Below, piece by piece: positions 1-11,465 of a stretch of DNA of 64,000 nucleotides. Position 1 is the first letter of the stretch; every line of letters starts with the position of its first letter. The DNA lies in assembly GCA_038502055.1 (NCBI GenBank), contig JAXRKN010000045.1:6842501-6906500 (forward strand), in the 5' to 3' direction. The notes under the pieces are model-generated. The model was given only the letters and a program-made list of their open reading frames with translations. It had not been told where the DNA came from and did not search any database. Both the position numbers and the translations under genes were made by a program. This DNA is from Tanytarsus gracilentus. Its lineage: Eukaryota > Arthropoda > Insecta > Diptera > Chironomidae.

Positions 1-439
1 AAAGCCATCATTGAAAATGAAATCGTCATCGTCAAACGACTCAACGTCGTCGAGGAATGTCTCGCGCGGTGGCAAATTGCGACGCGAATCACTTCGATCA
101 CGATAATTGCTATTCTTATTTCGCAAGTCCCACTCGTTGATGATGTGTGACGTGTTGATGTTGTTATTATTGATTATGTTGTTATTTATGGAAATATTCT
201 GACTATTATTGACATTCTTGACGAGGCATGTCTCACTAAAGCACCCTTCACGATCACAAATTCGCATTACGTATGGCTCATTTATGTTTGGGGGTGGAGG
301 CGGCGGCTGCTGTTGAGTGGGTTGTTGGGGTGGCGATGGAATGAAGCCTCGCTGTTGTGCTGCAATCATTCGCTTATAACGTTGATACTCGATCAAATCC
401 ATATCGTATTGTCGCATCGTACGACGACGACTTGCGCCG
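1..439 (-). CDS. Exon (partial): further readthrough extension, runs off the window
   Basis: At least 439 bp; acceptor ATAATAG|CGG. It accepts the phase-2 donor at 592 exactly (GG+C makes Gly) and of the three frames only that one is open to base 1; the other two stop within 60 bases. It encodes ASRRRTMRQYDMDLIEYQRY, a Gln/Pro run, EPYVMRICDREGCFSETCLV, an Asn-rich stretch and an acidic end (ETFLDDVESFDDDDF). If there is no readthrough this exon could belong to an undetected separate transcript. Confidence 0.7.
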
Positions 440-591
440 CTATTATTTAGAATAGAGAGAGAGGAATTAAATTGGAATTTGAGGCATCAAACTTTTTGGA
501 GTTTTTTTTAGGTCAATTGAAATTTAAATTTTGTAACGTATTTAAAATTTTCAAATTTAATCATTCAAAATTTAAACGCTCAAAAACTCAC
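440..591 (-). other. Short intron within the readthrough extension
   Basis: 152 bp of AT-rich DNA with donor GTGAGT and acceptor AATAATAG. It contains in-frame stops, so it has to be spliced for the extension to continue. Its composition differs sharply from both flanks. Confidence 0.8.
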
Positions 592-1724
592 CCAGCGAAA
601 GATTGTGACTTTGGTACGCTTCTCGAACGTACATCGCCCACCATACTCTGCTCCCTCGTATGACGTTCCGCAAAGCTACAGCTATGTGATTTGGGATAAT
701 TTCGATATCTCTCAAAATACAATTGCTGTTGTTGCGTTGGCACAGCCGTCGGTGGAAAATCACAATCGTATCCATCATCCTCGAACGAGGACGATTGATG
801 ATAATGGTTAAGTCCATGGAGTCGTGTATTTGCCGTGTTACTAATGTTAATATTGATGTTGTTCGTTCGATTATTTCCATTGAAATCGAAATTGCGTGAG
901 CGACCGAATCGATTGCCGCGATTGTAATGTGAGAATGATGCTGATGTCGTTAGTGGCCGTTTAACAATGCCACTTCCATCATCGGAGTCGTCCATTGATT
1001 GATTTGTGTAAATATTTTCGGTGTACCATGAGGGATGAAGGGAAACTTTTGGTCGTCTACTATGAGATCGTTCGCGTTCACGATGCCGGTGAGGTTTGTT
1101 GTGTTGGTGAAAGGGGTTGCGAGGTCTAAGTGGCGGTGCTTGAATGGCTTCTTGATGGTTGTACTTTACGAGCACTTCCGGTTGAGTCTTTGGACGTTTT
1201 TCAATAGGCTTTGAGGTGGTTGGCATCGATGCCGATTTGGGTATGCTTGTTGTAGTGGTTGTTGAACTGCTACTGGTCGTTGCTGCTGTTGTCAGTGAGG
1301 ATGTCCCACTTTTCTTCCAAGGCTTCAAATTTAAAGCTTCTAATTTTTTCAGCCTCATCTCTTCCCATCTCTTAAAGCTATCATCTACAGGTTTTTTTAC
1401 GGCACTTCCACCCTTCGCTAACATCGATAATCTCGCTAAATCTAATTTTGGCGGTGCGCCACCTTTACTACTACTGCTGCTACCTGCAACCGCTGTGCTA
1501 AAACTAAAGCTACTCGATTTCTTCATTGTGGTCGACTGTGCGGCCGACGAAATTGCCGCTAAAGTTGATGATGATGAAGGTTTTAATGTCGACTTTTTAT
1601 CACGATCTCTGTCATATTTCTTCTCTTCCGGTTGTCAGACCTCTTGAAGATACTTTGCCGGACACACACCTTGACGACCTTCCGCTGAACGAACCATAAT
1701 CATTCCATTCACTTCATCTCCAGC
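592..1724 (-). CDS. Exon: end of SH3-2, in-frame TGA, then a 347-codon readthrough frame
   Basis: 1133 bp; acceptor AATTTAG, donor GG|GTGAGT. The first 29 codons (AGDEVNGMIMVRSAEGRQGV, then CPAKYLQEV) finish SH3-2 and stop at TGA 1635-1637, where STAC proteins normally end. The same frame then runs open to the splice donor at 591/590. The extension begins QPEEKKYDRDRDKK, then Ser/Thr-rich sequence, a basic helical-looking stretch (RWEEMRLKKLEALNLKPWKK, about 1370-1310), proline- and His/Arg-rich parts, an acidic DDSDDGSG patch, Asn-rich and Gln-rich runs, and ends SRSVPKSQSFAG. The canonical stop is certain; translation past it is inferred from the preserved frame and splicing. Confidence 0.85.
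1635..1637 (-). promoter_or_regulatory. Candidate stop-codon readthrough site (TGA-C)
   Basis: The stop is TGA followed by C, the leakiest known context and the one enriched at readthrough stops in Drosophila and Anopheles. The codons before and after are GTC and CAA. The downstream frame has no stop for 494 codons over two exons, against an expectation of roughly one stop per 15-20 codons in this AT-rich DNA. Confidence 0.65.
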
Positions 1725-3415
1725 CTAAATTAAAGAAGAAGAAATTTATTAAGTTTATTGTCTGACTTTTGTTGATGAAAAGTTCAATGGGGTTTCGCAT
1801 TCATTTCAAGCACTGGCTTTAAAGATTTTTCCCCCTAAATACCTTCAAGCTACTGAATTAATCGACCTTTGTAGAAAAAACCGTTTAAACTCATCTAAAT
1901 TCTAATCTTCATTCAACTTTGTATGCAAACACACATATCAGAGTCAACCCATTACTATTTGAACAAGAGAAATCTGACTCGAGGATTAAGTTCTTTTTAT
2001 GTAGCAGAAAAAAAAGAAGCGGTGGAATAAAAAAAGCAACAAGTGTCTTATGAAATTTTATTTCTACAGCATGTCGCTATGCGGATGATGGGAATTCACC
2101 CCTCTTTTTTACATTATGTCTTAGGCAAACAAAATCTCTCACACCCTCTAACTAAATATTACACGAATCCGCCTTTTAGATGAGCAGTGAAAGTTTAGAG
2201 ATAAAATTAATGTTTTCATTTGCATTCAATCCATTCTGAGGTGTTGAAGGAATTTAAAAATTGTAAAATTTAAAATTGGTTGCATAAAGTTTAGGTGATT
2301 TTTTGAATGACCAAATTAAATTTCTCCTAAAACATATGCAATTTTTTCAAAATATCCTTTTTAGTATTTTAAATTTAAAATTAAATTCACCTGAAACTTA
2401 TGCAATATTTTTTAAAAATCTCAAATTTAAGCTGAATTTTCCCTTTCTGTTTTTCGCGAGCTTTTAAAAACACTCATGACAGCATGATGCCATATTGTTG
2501 CGCATTTATGACACACTTAAATGTATTGAAAAGCTCTTTGAGATTTTCTCTCTAGATATAACAAGATTTTATCATCATGTGAGAGAAGAAGAAGAATTTA
2601 AGAAGGATTTTCAACACATTTTCCTGCTTTTGAGGATGTGATGAAAATTTTATTGTTTTCTCGGAAGGATTTAAGGAAGTTTCTGAGAATGAATTTCAAA
2701 ACTTTGAGGAGTAATTCAAGTGTAACAAAACTCATGCAAGTAAAAAATCAATTCAAAAAAATTCTTTCAACATTTGTAAAAGTTATTTTTACATAAATTT
2801 CCTCAGATTTATTTCGCAAAAAGAAAACTTACAAAACTGTCTCGTGGAAGCCCACAAAAAAGAATTTAATCAGCTTATAAAAATATTTGCAAGTTACAAG
2901 TTCGCAAAAAATAAAGTCGGAGAATCCAAGTTTTGCATAACCATGAACTAAAATTATGCGCTTGAAGATAATTCTGACAACTTTTTCTATTTATGCATGC
3001 AAATTTTTATTTTTGAATTTACAATTTTATCTTAACAACTCGCGTGTAAAGTCCTGAAAAAGTGAAGTGGCAAAATTGCAGTAATAACCGGAGCCGAGAG
3101 GCAATTTTAAAGTCTTTCAACAGGAAAGAAATTAACTTAATCGGACTTGCAAGAAAATTGAGGAAATCTCGAAATTTAATTCGCCTACAAATGCAATGTG
3201 TTGAAGTTAGAGTCAATAAGGACAAAATTGCTCCTTAAAGTTATGCAAAAATTTATTTTATTTCTTTGCAGAAGTCAAACGACAAAAAGATCACATCCAG
3301 CTCAAAGTCAAATATAATTCAATATTTAATGATGAAAGACCGACAAAAAAAATATTTTTCTTTTTCTTGACACCGCAAACGACCAAAAAAGGTAATAGAG
3401 AAAATCCAGGCTTAC
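1725..3415 (-). other. Intron between SH3-2 exons
   Basis: 1.7 kb of AT-rich sequence. No coding exon, repeat or RNA gene seen. Confidence 0.7.
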
Positions 3416-3607
3416 CTGAATTACAATCTGATCTCGCAATAAAGTCATTTCGTTACGTTCACCATCGGAGACTTGAAGATTATGTGTGACTTGCAATGGC
3501 TTCTCGCCACCCGCCAACTTTGTACAATATTTCGACGGAAAATATCCAATTCGACCTAGACATTTGCCCTTCCACCAATCCGGATCCGTTTTGTCAATGA
3601 CAGTTAC
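3416..3607 (-). CDS. Exon: rest of SH3-1 and start of SH3-2
   Basis: 192 bp, 64 codons, phase 0 on both sides; acceptor TATTAG, donor CAG|GTAAGC. It encodes VTVIDKTDPDWWKGKCLGRI and GYFPSKYCTKL, with the paired Trp, WKG and FPS-K-Y residues of an SH3 ligand surface. Then ERNEMTLLRDQIVIQ begins a second SH3. The close packing of the two SH3 domains and the TLxxDQIVxQ phrase match, from memory, the vertebrate STAC family (STAC3 especially). Confidence 0.94.
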
Positions 3608-3661
3608 CTAATAATAAAATAAATGTTTAATTTCGTGATGGTACAACTTGCACAAACTTAC

Positions 3662-3757
3662 TTTGTATCCCGCTTTCAAATCCAATTCATCTTGATGTCT
3701 CGACTTGAAATTGTAAAGCACAACGTACAAGTTTGTTGGCAGTAATCGTTGCGGTTT
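3662..3757 (-). CDS. Exon: first half of SH3-1
   Basis: 96 bp, 32 codons, phase 0 on both sides; acceptor GATTTAG, donor AAA|GTAAGT. It encodes NLYVVLYNFKSRHQDELDLK, matching the SH3 'ALYDY...DELSF' start (LYNF, then DELDLKAG). Confidence 0.93.
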
Positions 3758-4622
3758 CTAAATCAGATAAAAGAAGAAGTGGAAAATATATCTGAGAATT
3801 AAATGTGAAAGATTTTCTTCTATGGACAAAAGTGAACGAGTGAAAAATATTGAAACAGAGAAAATTGGAAACCACAAACAATTTTATAACTACAATCGAC
3901 TCTAAGCGAAAAAAATCCAATTGCTCATGATATTTATTGGATTACATTTTTTTCGGTGTGTGGCGGGGATTTTTGTGAACATGATATGGGTTTTGCTTTG
4001 AGGGCGTTTAGGGTAAAGAATATATAGAAAAATTTATTAAGATACAAATTATGAAGTTTTTGGTAAATTGAGTTGGTTTTTATGGAAGAGAAAATGAAAT
4101 TTATAATATTTATTAACTGAGTAAAAAAACTGTTTCTCTAATTTTTCTAAAATCAACTTTATCTTTTCATAAAATTCATAGTGAAATCCCACCTTTAATA
4201 TCGTGAGCAAATTGATTTTTATGAACGCTTAAAAATTCTACAAATATAAAAATTAATCTATTCGAATAATAGAAAAACTTTTTTATATTCTAAATTCGAA
4301 TCAACGACTACGTGATTGCAATAACATTAAAAACTTTTTAGAATAATTTTTTATTTTATGGTGCAGTGAAATGTTATTAACGTTAGATTGCGATAAAATG
4401 AAATTATTTGACGCGTAAAAGTCAGGAGTGACGGAAGCGATAGCGTGCGAGTGAAATTTTCATTTTTAGACAAAAAAAAATAAAATTTTGGGGGCTGTTG
4501 AAAAATTTTAGCGTTTGAATATGATTAAAAAAATTTCAACAACATTTTCAAAGTGTGAAAAAAGTTTTCAAATTTTCAATAATTTCGAATTAAATTTTGC
4601 AATGAAAGCTTTCAGCTGGCAC
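3758..4622 (-). other. Intron before SH3-1
   Basis: 865 bp of AT-rich sequence; nothing further recognised. Confidence 0.7.
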
Positions 4623-4768
4623 CTGAAATTGTCTTACGGGTGATGGACACGGAGATGTACTGGCGGACGATAAGCTCTTTTCTACCTCATCTGGTAAATC
4701 CACCGAGCCGGTCTTTAGACCGCGTGTTGCATACAAAAGCTTTCGTTGATTTCCAGGACTTGATGGTG
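4623..4768 (-). CDS. Exon: linker before SH3-1
   Basis: 146 bp, phase 1 in and phase 0 out; acceptor TTTTCAG, donor CAG|GTGCCA. It encodes 48 residues, including KLLYATRGLKTGSVDLPDEV and a Ser/Pro-rich end SPCPSPVRQFQ. No domain is recognised. Confidence 0.85.
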
Positions 4769-4823
4769 CTGAAAATTTCAAAATATTTTTTGAAGAATTC
4801 GATTAAAAAAATTCTAAACTCAC

Positions 4824-5048
4824 AATGCAGTCGACTATTGTTTCTGCTATTATTTCGACTATTATTCGATGGCGGCGTACACTGCTGTTGCTCCAAATGA
4901 CCGCCAGAGCCACCGTGATGATAGGCAGCCGACACATTTGGCGGATAGCGTCGCCCACGTCCATGCAATTCCGATGATTCGGGCGAATCTAAACTCAGCG
5001 ATTTCATGCGGAGATTTAGCTTTTGACGTCGCGGTGAATGTGGAGCTG
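4824..5048 (-). CDS. Exon: Ser/Asn-rich linker
   Basis: 225 bp, phase 1 on both sides; acceptor CTTAAAG, donor CATT|GTGAGT. It encodes SPRRQKLNLRMKSLSLDSPE, then His/Gly/Gln-rich sequence and three NNSR units. The start RRQKLNLRMKSLSLD is the most constrained-looking part and may be a short interaction motif. A CAG three bases in offers an alternative acceptor that keeps the frame. Confidence 0.85.
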
Positions 5049-5158
5049 CTTTAAGGGTGGAAGGGAGGGAAAATTTCTATTAACGTTTCGTTTTTATAAA
5101 AATGTTAACAAGAGATAGAAATTAGATTGTGAGAGAGAAATGTGAAGGGAGATTGTGA

Positions 5159-5258
5159 GCAGGGGTGTGACACTTGGTTTGAAAGAATTATAATTTTTAA
5201 ATTTAATTTCGTAAATTACAAGATTAAAACTTTTTTAACCAAGTGTCCCACCCCCTCT
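5159..5258. repeat. 100-bp hairpin element with G-rich arms
   Basis: The left arm at 5159-5179 (AGGGGTGTGACACTTGGTT) and the right arm at 5237-5258 (AACCAAGTGTCCCACCCCCT) are nearly perfect inverted repeats around an AT-rich centre. This is the clearest member of a scattered hairpin class in these introns. Confidence 0.7.
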
Positions 5259-6321
5259 CAAAGAATGTGACTTACAAGTGAAAAATTAATTTTTTATATT
5301 TAGAAAAGAGAAGCTCTGAAGCGAAATTATTTTAAGCACAAGTCTATGCTGTGTTAGAGTGTTAATTATGTTTGAGTTGATTTAGTGACTTCAAAGAAAG
5401 CTCTTTGCTTTTTTGTGTGGGTTGGTGAATGTGAGAGAAAGGAACATCTAGAGCTAAATTTCAACAACATTGATTAATGCTAACATTAAACAGTCAGAGA
5501 GAATTTTAATTACGAGATTAAATTGTTACGTGGGATGCGTTAATTGATTAAATAATTAGGTGAGGATAATTTGTGCTTTTTTGAGAAGTTAATTGAGTTT
5601 TTTCATGTTTTGCTTTTTTGTAAGCAATTAATTGCAAAATGAGTTTTTAACGTGACGAATTAACAAAATTAATTGAAAATGTTTTTCTTCATTAAAAGTT
5701 TTTGGAGCTTTTAAAATTATTAATTTTTGTTATATTAATTTATGATGTAACACAAAATTTTTAACTCACATTTAAACGTCGACAACATTTTTAATTTTTA
5801 CAATAAAATTTATAGACGAAAACATTAAATTTTTATAAACCATCAAATAAAGTTCTGAAAATAAAAAAACTATAAAAAATGTAGAGCAAGAAAGAACCAT
5901 AAAGGAAAGGAAAGAATTGGGTCAGGTCACAATTTTTTTTAAACATAAAATATTTTCCTCAACGATGACAGACTTTTTGATGAAAGCTTCTTCAAAAGCT
6001 TATTTTTAAAGTTTTGAAAATGTTCACATAAAATTACATCAAAATTTAAATTTGCTTTTTTTCTATCAAATTTAAAGCAGAATTTCCTATTATTCCTTCA
6101 TATTCCATGAACGCTGCAACGGATGATCTCGAAGCGACAAAGAAAATTAAATTTTTCACATCCTTCCGAATAAATTGAGTTTTATTGCAACCGGATGAGA
6201 TTGGATGAATTTAATTGTAGAAGATCATGATGAATTTCACATAAAAATTTGCCTCAAAATTGATGCCGAAGGGTCGCAACAAAAATGGGTCATTTTAGTA
6301 CTTCATAAATTTTTTTATCAC

Positions 6322-6327
6322 TTTATT
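6322..6327 (-). terminator. Possible poly(A) signal of the alternative last exon
   Basis: AATAAA on the minus strand, about 230 bases downstream of the TAG at 6552-6554. The region is AT-rich, so chance matches are common. Confidence 0.35.
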
Positions 6328-6551
6328 TTTCAGAAAAAAAAAGTTTACGACTCAATTGCAGTATTTACACATTGACCTTATTTACATGACGGACACAGAC
6401 GAGTGTGCGAAAGGGAAAAGGGACGTAGAACAATTTTGAATTTTGTATCTAAAAAAATTACAATCGTGCTCGAATTATTTTTTTAAGTTCTGCAAAAAAA
6501 TCTAATTCAAATTCGAGCAAGATCGTAAAAATTAAACAATAAAATTTTCTT

Positions 6552-6658
6552 CTATTTCCTTCGATGGGTTCCTCGAGCATAAGGATCATCTACCGGTTCG
6601 TCATCATCGCTACCGCCCAATCTCAATGGCATGCCAAAGGGTCGTGATGTCATAAGAT
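6552..6658 (-). CDS. Alternative last exon ending the protein before the SH3 domains
   Basis: 107 bp; acceptor TTGACTAG. Entering in phase 1 from the exon at 11466-11618 it reads LMTSRPFGMPLRLGG, an acidic patch SDDDEPVDDP, then YARGTHRRK and a TAG stop at 6552-6554. A minus-strand AATAAA lies at 6322-6327, about 230 bases past the stop. Use of this exon would yield a protein with the F-BAR and C1 domains but no SH3 pair. The phase match and biased amino-acid content support it; no transcript data are available, so it may be a minor isoform. Confidence 0.6.
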
Positions 6659-8600
6659 CTAGTCAATTTGTCAGAGAGAAAATAAAACAGAAAGAAAGTC
6701 CATAGAATAAAACCAGATGAGAAAATTTATCAGGAAATTTTCTACCAAGCGCTTAATTGAAATTAGTTTCTCTCATGTGAAAAAGAGATTTAAGGGAAAA
6801 TTTGTGGAGAAATCACACGCAAAACTCTTCAATCAATTTGCGAAAGTTAATTGCACACACGAGGAAAAACTTGTAGGGAATTCGATTGGGAAAAAGTCAA
6901 ACAAAACTTTCTAAAATATTTCACACAGAAAAATATTTTTAAATTGTTAAAAAATTCAATTAATTTTTTTGTTACGAAAATCAGCGTTTTCTATAAAAGC
7001 ATGAAAATTTAAATTTAATTAGTTAAATTTAAAATTAAATATTTTTCTAACAATTGAAAAAATCTATCTAAAATATTTTTGCACCTTAAACTTATGAAAC
7101 CGAGAAACTTGAAAATTTTTCAATGGCATTTTGTTCATTCATCTAATGAAAGATCGGTGATATTTCAAGAATAATTTCGTATTCTCATCATTCACACCAT
7201 TTTTACGGTTGAGTTACTAAATTTTTCTTCATTCATACAACTGACCATGAAAAAATTTATCAGCAAACTCTTACGGCAAATAGTAAATCCAGAACTTGTG
7301 AGAGAAAAGAAAAATTTATGTGAGGAAAATCAATAAAAAATGAAACTTTATATTTCACGCTGTCGATTGCTTATCAAATGTCTCAGCAGACGTGACAGAG
7401 AAAATTCAATAAACCTTGAATAGTAGAAAAGGTTTTTGGTGTTTAGTTACCGAGTCAAGGACAATAAGAAAATTATTGAAAATCGTTATTGGAATTCGAA
7501 GGAAAATTGAATGATTTTTTTTGTATAAGAAAGTGACTTTAATAACTTTCTTCTCCAAATTTAATTTAGTTAATTAAAAATTGTCAATTTAATTTTCAAT
7601 CTTGAAATATTTTACAGATGCTCATCTCTGATTAATTTTACAAAATGTCTCGCATAAGAAATTATCACGAGTTCATTTTTCAACTCGAGAAGAGTTTTTC
7701 AAATTAATTGCAATAAACGAGTTGAATTAAATTTAATTAAGAAATTGAAATTTTCATCCTGAACTTAATTCGAGAGATTTCAGCCACAATAATGGAAAAG
7801 TTTTCTCTTGGCATTTTGACCACATCAAAAATATTAAAATCATCATTTTGTGGGAAAATAATTTAGACTAAAGTTGAACATCATAATTGAAAAGCTTTCA
7901 AGTTGCATCATAGAGAAAATTAATTTTAGACATTTGAAGGATGAATTTGGGTCACAAATAGAAAATCTTTGAAAGCTATCAAAATAAAATCTTTGAAGGA
8001 CTTCAATTTGGATGTCGATTGAAAATAATTTGAGTGACTTTTGAATTTGTTTGGATGTCAATTGAAAATTTTAGTGTCTAACCCTCGAGAGAAAATATTT
8101 ACCTCATCATTACCGATAATGACAGAATTTTACAACAAAATCACAAACTTGCAGCCGCAATCGCTGTTCGTTTGAACAACAGAACAACTCATTTTACCAC
8201 ATCAAAGATAAACATTTATGACACACGATACACAGAGAGTCAACACTCATCATTTTATGAAAATGGCATGCGAAAAATCACACTCAATGACACAATCACA
8301 CACAATAATTGATGATGTCTACTTATTGGAGAACAACCCCGATGAAACACAAATCAACAATATTCAGAATATCAAATTGCGGTCAATAACGTTTTGAAAG
8401 TGAGGAAGGGGTTAAATTTTATAATTTGATATCAGCGCAATGATTTAAAATGAGAATTAATTAAATTTTAAACGGAAATTGTCACAATTAATTAATATTT
8501 AAAATGTTTTAAATGACAAAATTGGCTAAATTTTTTGGTTTTTTTAGCAATCAAAAATTAAATATTTGGTTTTTAAGGAATCTAAAATTAAATAAAATGT

Positions 8601-8758
8601 TCAAGGGGTGTGAACTTGGTTATCAATATTTTAAAAATAAAAATATATTTTAATATTTTTAAATTAATTAATGAACGTTAAATTATATTAGGTAAAAAAT
8701 CATTTACTTTGACAAGTTTTTATTTAATAATTATTATTTAAAAGTTATCCACCCCTGA
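8601..8758. repeat. Hairpin element with G-rich arms
   Basis: Left arm TTCAAGGGGTGTGAACTTGG near 8600 and right arm AAAGTTATCCACCCCTGAAA near 8741-8760 are imperfect inverted repeats flanking an AT-rich centre. Confidence 0.45.
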
Positions 8759-9425
8759 AAATTTTTACGTTTTTAAAAATTCATTAAAATGTAACCATAA
8801 ATTATTCTTCAAATAATCAAATTATGAAACAATGTTAACCCATATGCATAATCAACGATTGCCCAAAAACCAAATTACAGTTCAATTTGTGAAAATAATT
8901 TTCGTGATCAAGGAAAAATTATAAAAACACCGAATTCAATAATAATAATGATGGTAATGTGTCGATTATTGACATTCAAGGATTTTTATGTCTCTATTTC
9001 ATGAGAGCGTACTGTGAGTGTTTGTACATACTAATTTTGCATTTAGATTGTGTAAACCCTCACACAGAGAAAGCGATGGCAATAAATTCAATGTTGACAA
9101 TGGAAAATTTTCCATGCGGCACAGGAAATGTCGTTGGAAGGATATGAAAATATTTTTTTTTGTTGGAAAGTTTTCATTTTTTGTGGGTGCAGACAACAAA
9201 AAATATGGTACGATTTATTTTGTGGATATGAGTGCACATTGCTGCGGCAATTAATAAATAAACTTTTTTTAGGGCAATAATTAAAAGCAATTCGGTCTGT
9301 ATTGCCAAATAAAATTGAGGTCTTTTGTGATGATCTTTGGTTAAAATGAAAGCTCTCTTTTTATGGGGATCTAAATTGCCATATTTTGGGAAATGACACG
9401 TTTATAAAAGCAATATTGACAATAA

Positions 9426-9448
9426 TATTGGAATCAAATAAATTAGGA
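9426..9448. repeat. Target-site duplication, left copy
   Basis: 23 bp identical to 10486-10508; begins TATTGGAATC and ends AATTAGGA. Confidence 0.85.
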
Positions 9449-10485
9449 TTAGATTAGATTAGATAACAGTCAGGTAGCCACTACCGAAGTAGGAAGACGT
9501 CCGACGCAACCTCACATGATTGACCCGCAATTCCTCAGAAAAGCGAAGCCTAGTGGGCTACTTAGGCAAGTATCTACAGTCGATACGAACCACAGGTACG
9601 AACACACCCCTGACTGGAGTAAATACAATTAGATAATCATTAGTGAGAACCGATGCCGGGCAAACACCCTCTATCATCGGCTTTGGTTAATAGGGAATTT
9701 TAAAATACCTTTACGGCAATGTTAGTGTGTTAGTGTATTTTTTGTAAGTTTTTGTTTTCGAATGATTTTTTGTTTGTAGTTTCTAGTGAAACTACGGTTA
9801 AGAACAGTCTTGTTTACTGAGCAGATATTACAGTTTCCAACTAATCAAAACCAAATCAACATTTTATTTGTCTCAAATCACTTAGATAAAAGCCGTGATT
9901 CCACCACTACCTTCCTCAACTGAGACTAGTGTACACAGTTGGTGAGTCGAGTCAAAATATATGTCCGTTGTCCATTTTAGAACAATCACAAACACAAACC
10001 CTCCCTCGAGATCGAAGTGTGCAAATCCCTTAACTCCTATCTATAAATGTCCTTTCAAACAAAATTAAAACAAAATTACAAGTCCCAGGCTGACATTTTT
10101 ATTTTGAAAATGAAATTTACCCAATTCACTCATCAACAAAAAAACTTCCCCTGTTTAACCTAAACTTGTTTCAAAATAACTCCACTTCCGTTCCTCAACT
10201 GATCCTTACCGGATTTCAGTTGGACCCTGTCACACTTTTACCAAAATAAATTTCATTACATTACATAGTTACCCATGAAAGTTTTCTTGAAAAATCCTCA
10301 ATGGACAATTTTTTCCAAAACAGACTTCCTTCCTTCCAAATTAAGTGTACTCGAACATTTCCTATCACTACCTGTCCTAATCTAACTTACTAGCCACTTT
10401 TACCTACTCTAGCACTGCCAAAACCCAATTAATCACCGGAGCAAATAATTTTTGCAACTCACTTTTTCAACGCACACTTCGATCC
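9449..10485 (-). mobile_element. Retroposon-like insertion with 23-bp target duplication
   Basis: The 23 bases at 9426-9448 are repeated exactly at 10486-10508, framing a 1037-bp insert of higher GC and complexity than its surroundings. The left end holds TTAGA repeated three times, which on the minus strand is a short microsatellite tail, as at the 3' end of many non-LTR retrotransposons. A stem (AGCCGATG / CATCGGTT, about 9649-9685) lies near that tail. There is no long reading frame, so it is a non-autonomous or heavily truncated element. The clade is not identified. Confidence 0.75.
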
Positions 10486-10508
10486 TATTGGAATCAAATA
10501 AATTAGGA
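10486..10508. repeat. Target-site duplication, right copy
   Basis: 23 bp identical to 9426-9448. The exact identity suggests a young insertion. Confidence 0.85.
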
Positions 10509-11465
10509 CGATATTAAATGATATAAAATTGAGCTTTAATGGATTTTTGATAAAAATTTCATTCAAAGGAGGGAAACTATAAATAAAATTTTTAATTTTT
10601 TAATTTTAATTTTAGGCTTCTTAAATTAAAATTAAAAAATATATAAATTCCAATTTTAAATTTTTCTTTCCAAAAATCTCAATAAATTTTATTTCAGAGT
10701 CATGGAAACAGCTTCAAAGTTCCATAAATCCATAAATAAACCGCTTTCAAACTCAAGTTCAGTGCTTAATTAACTGTAAAATGATTTTAGCATTTTAATG
10801 CTTTCTAAGTAAATAACAGCGAATTCTTTTTGTGATTTCAAAAATGTTTACATCGAACAACTTTTAGGGTTGTAAAAATTTATTTTCACAACAATGAAGT
10901 ACGTGATTTATGTGTGACGTATATGTGAGGATCTAAATGGAGAAAATACATTGATTGCGTGTCACATCGATATTGGGAAATGGGGAGGTTGAGTGGGTGA
11001 ACAAACAAAATTTGCCGTTTAAATAACAAAGAATTCTTCAAATATTTTTAAAATCCATACAAACATCGACAGCGACATTTTGTTCTTTATTTAAAATTTT
11101 GATTTAATTTTTTTTGATGGAGCATGAAACAAGAAGAGATAGAAGAACGAGAACGAGAAGAATGAAGACAAAAATATGAGAAAAGAGACAAAAATAAGAG
11201 AGCATGAAAAAAGTTTACGTGTGAGGGTTGAAAGAAAATGACACAAGTTTGCAAATAAAATTTGATATTTTTCAAAAAAGGGATGAAAAACTCAAAATAT
11301 TTAAAATCTCAAAAATTGCAAGTTTTCAACCCCTTGGTTAATAATTTGCCAATTTTTTTGCACATTCGTCGAAACTTTGTCATCATTCAAACCCCACGCG
11401 GCAACCAAAAATATGAGAAAACTTCTTCTAAGTAAAAAGTTTATCTTTTTATTTTAAGGATTTAC

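Larger units (their letters stand above)
5049..6551 (-). other. Intron / 3' UTR of the alternative last exon
   Basis: AT-rich. It holds the hairpin element at 5159-5258 and the possible poly(A) signal at 6322. Nothing else recognised. Confidence 0.65.
6659..11465 (-). other. Intron
   Basis: 4.8 kb; holds the hairpin at 8601-8758 and the retroposon-like insertion at 9449-10485. No exon recognised elsewhere. Confidence 0.65.

Noticed and set aside
1216..1647. 143-codon plus-strand open frame
   Set aside because: It is antisense to the Ser/Thr-rich readthrough exon; its Val/Leu-rich content is what that sequence gives in reverse.
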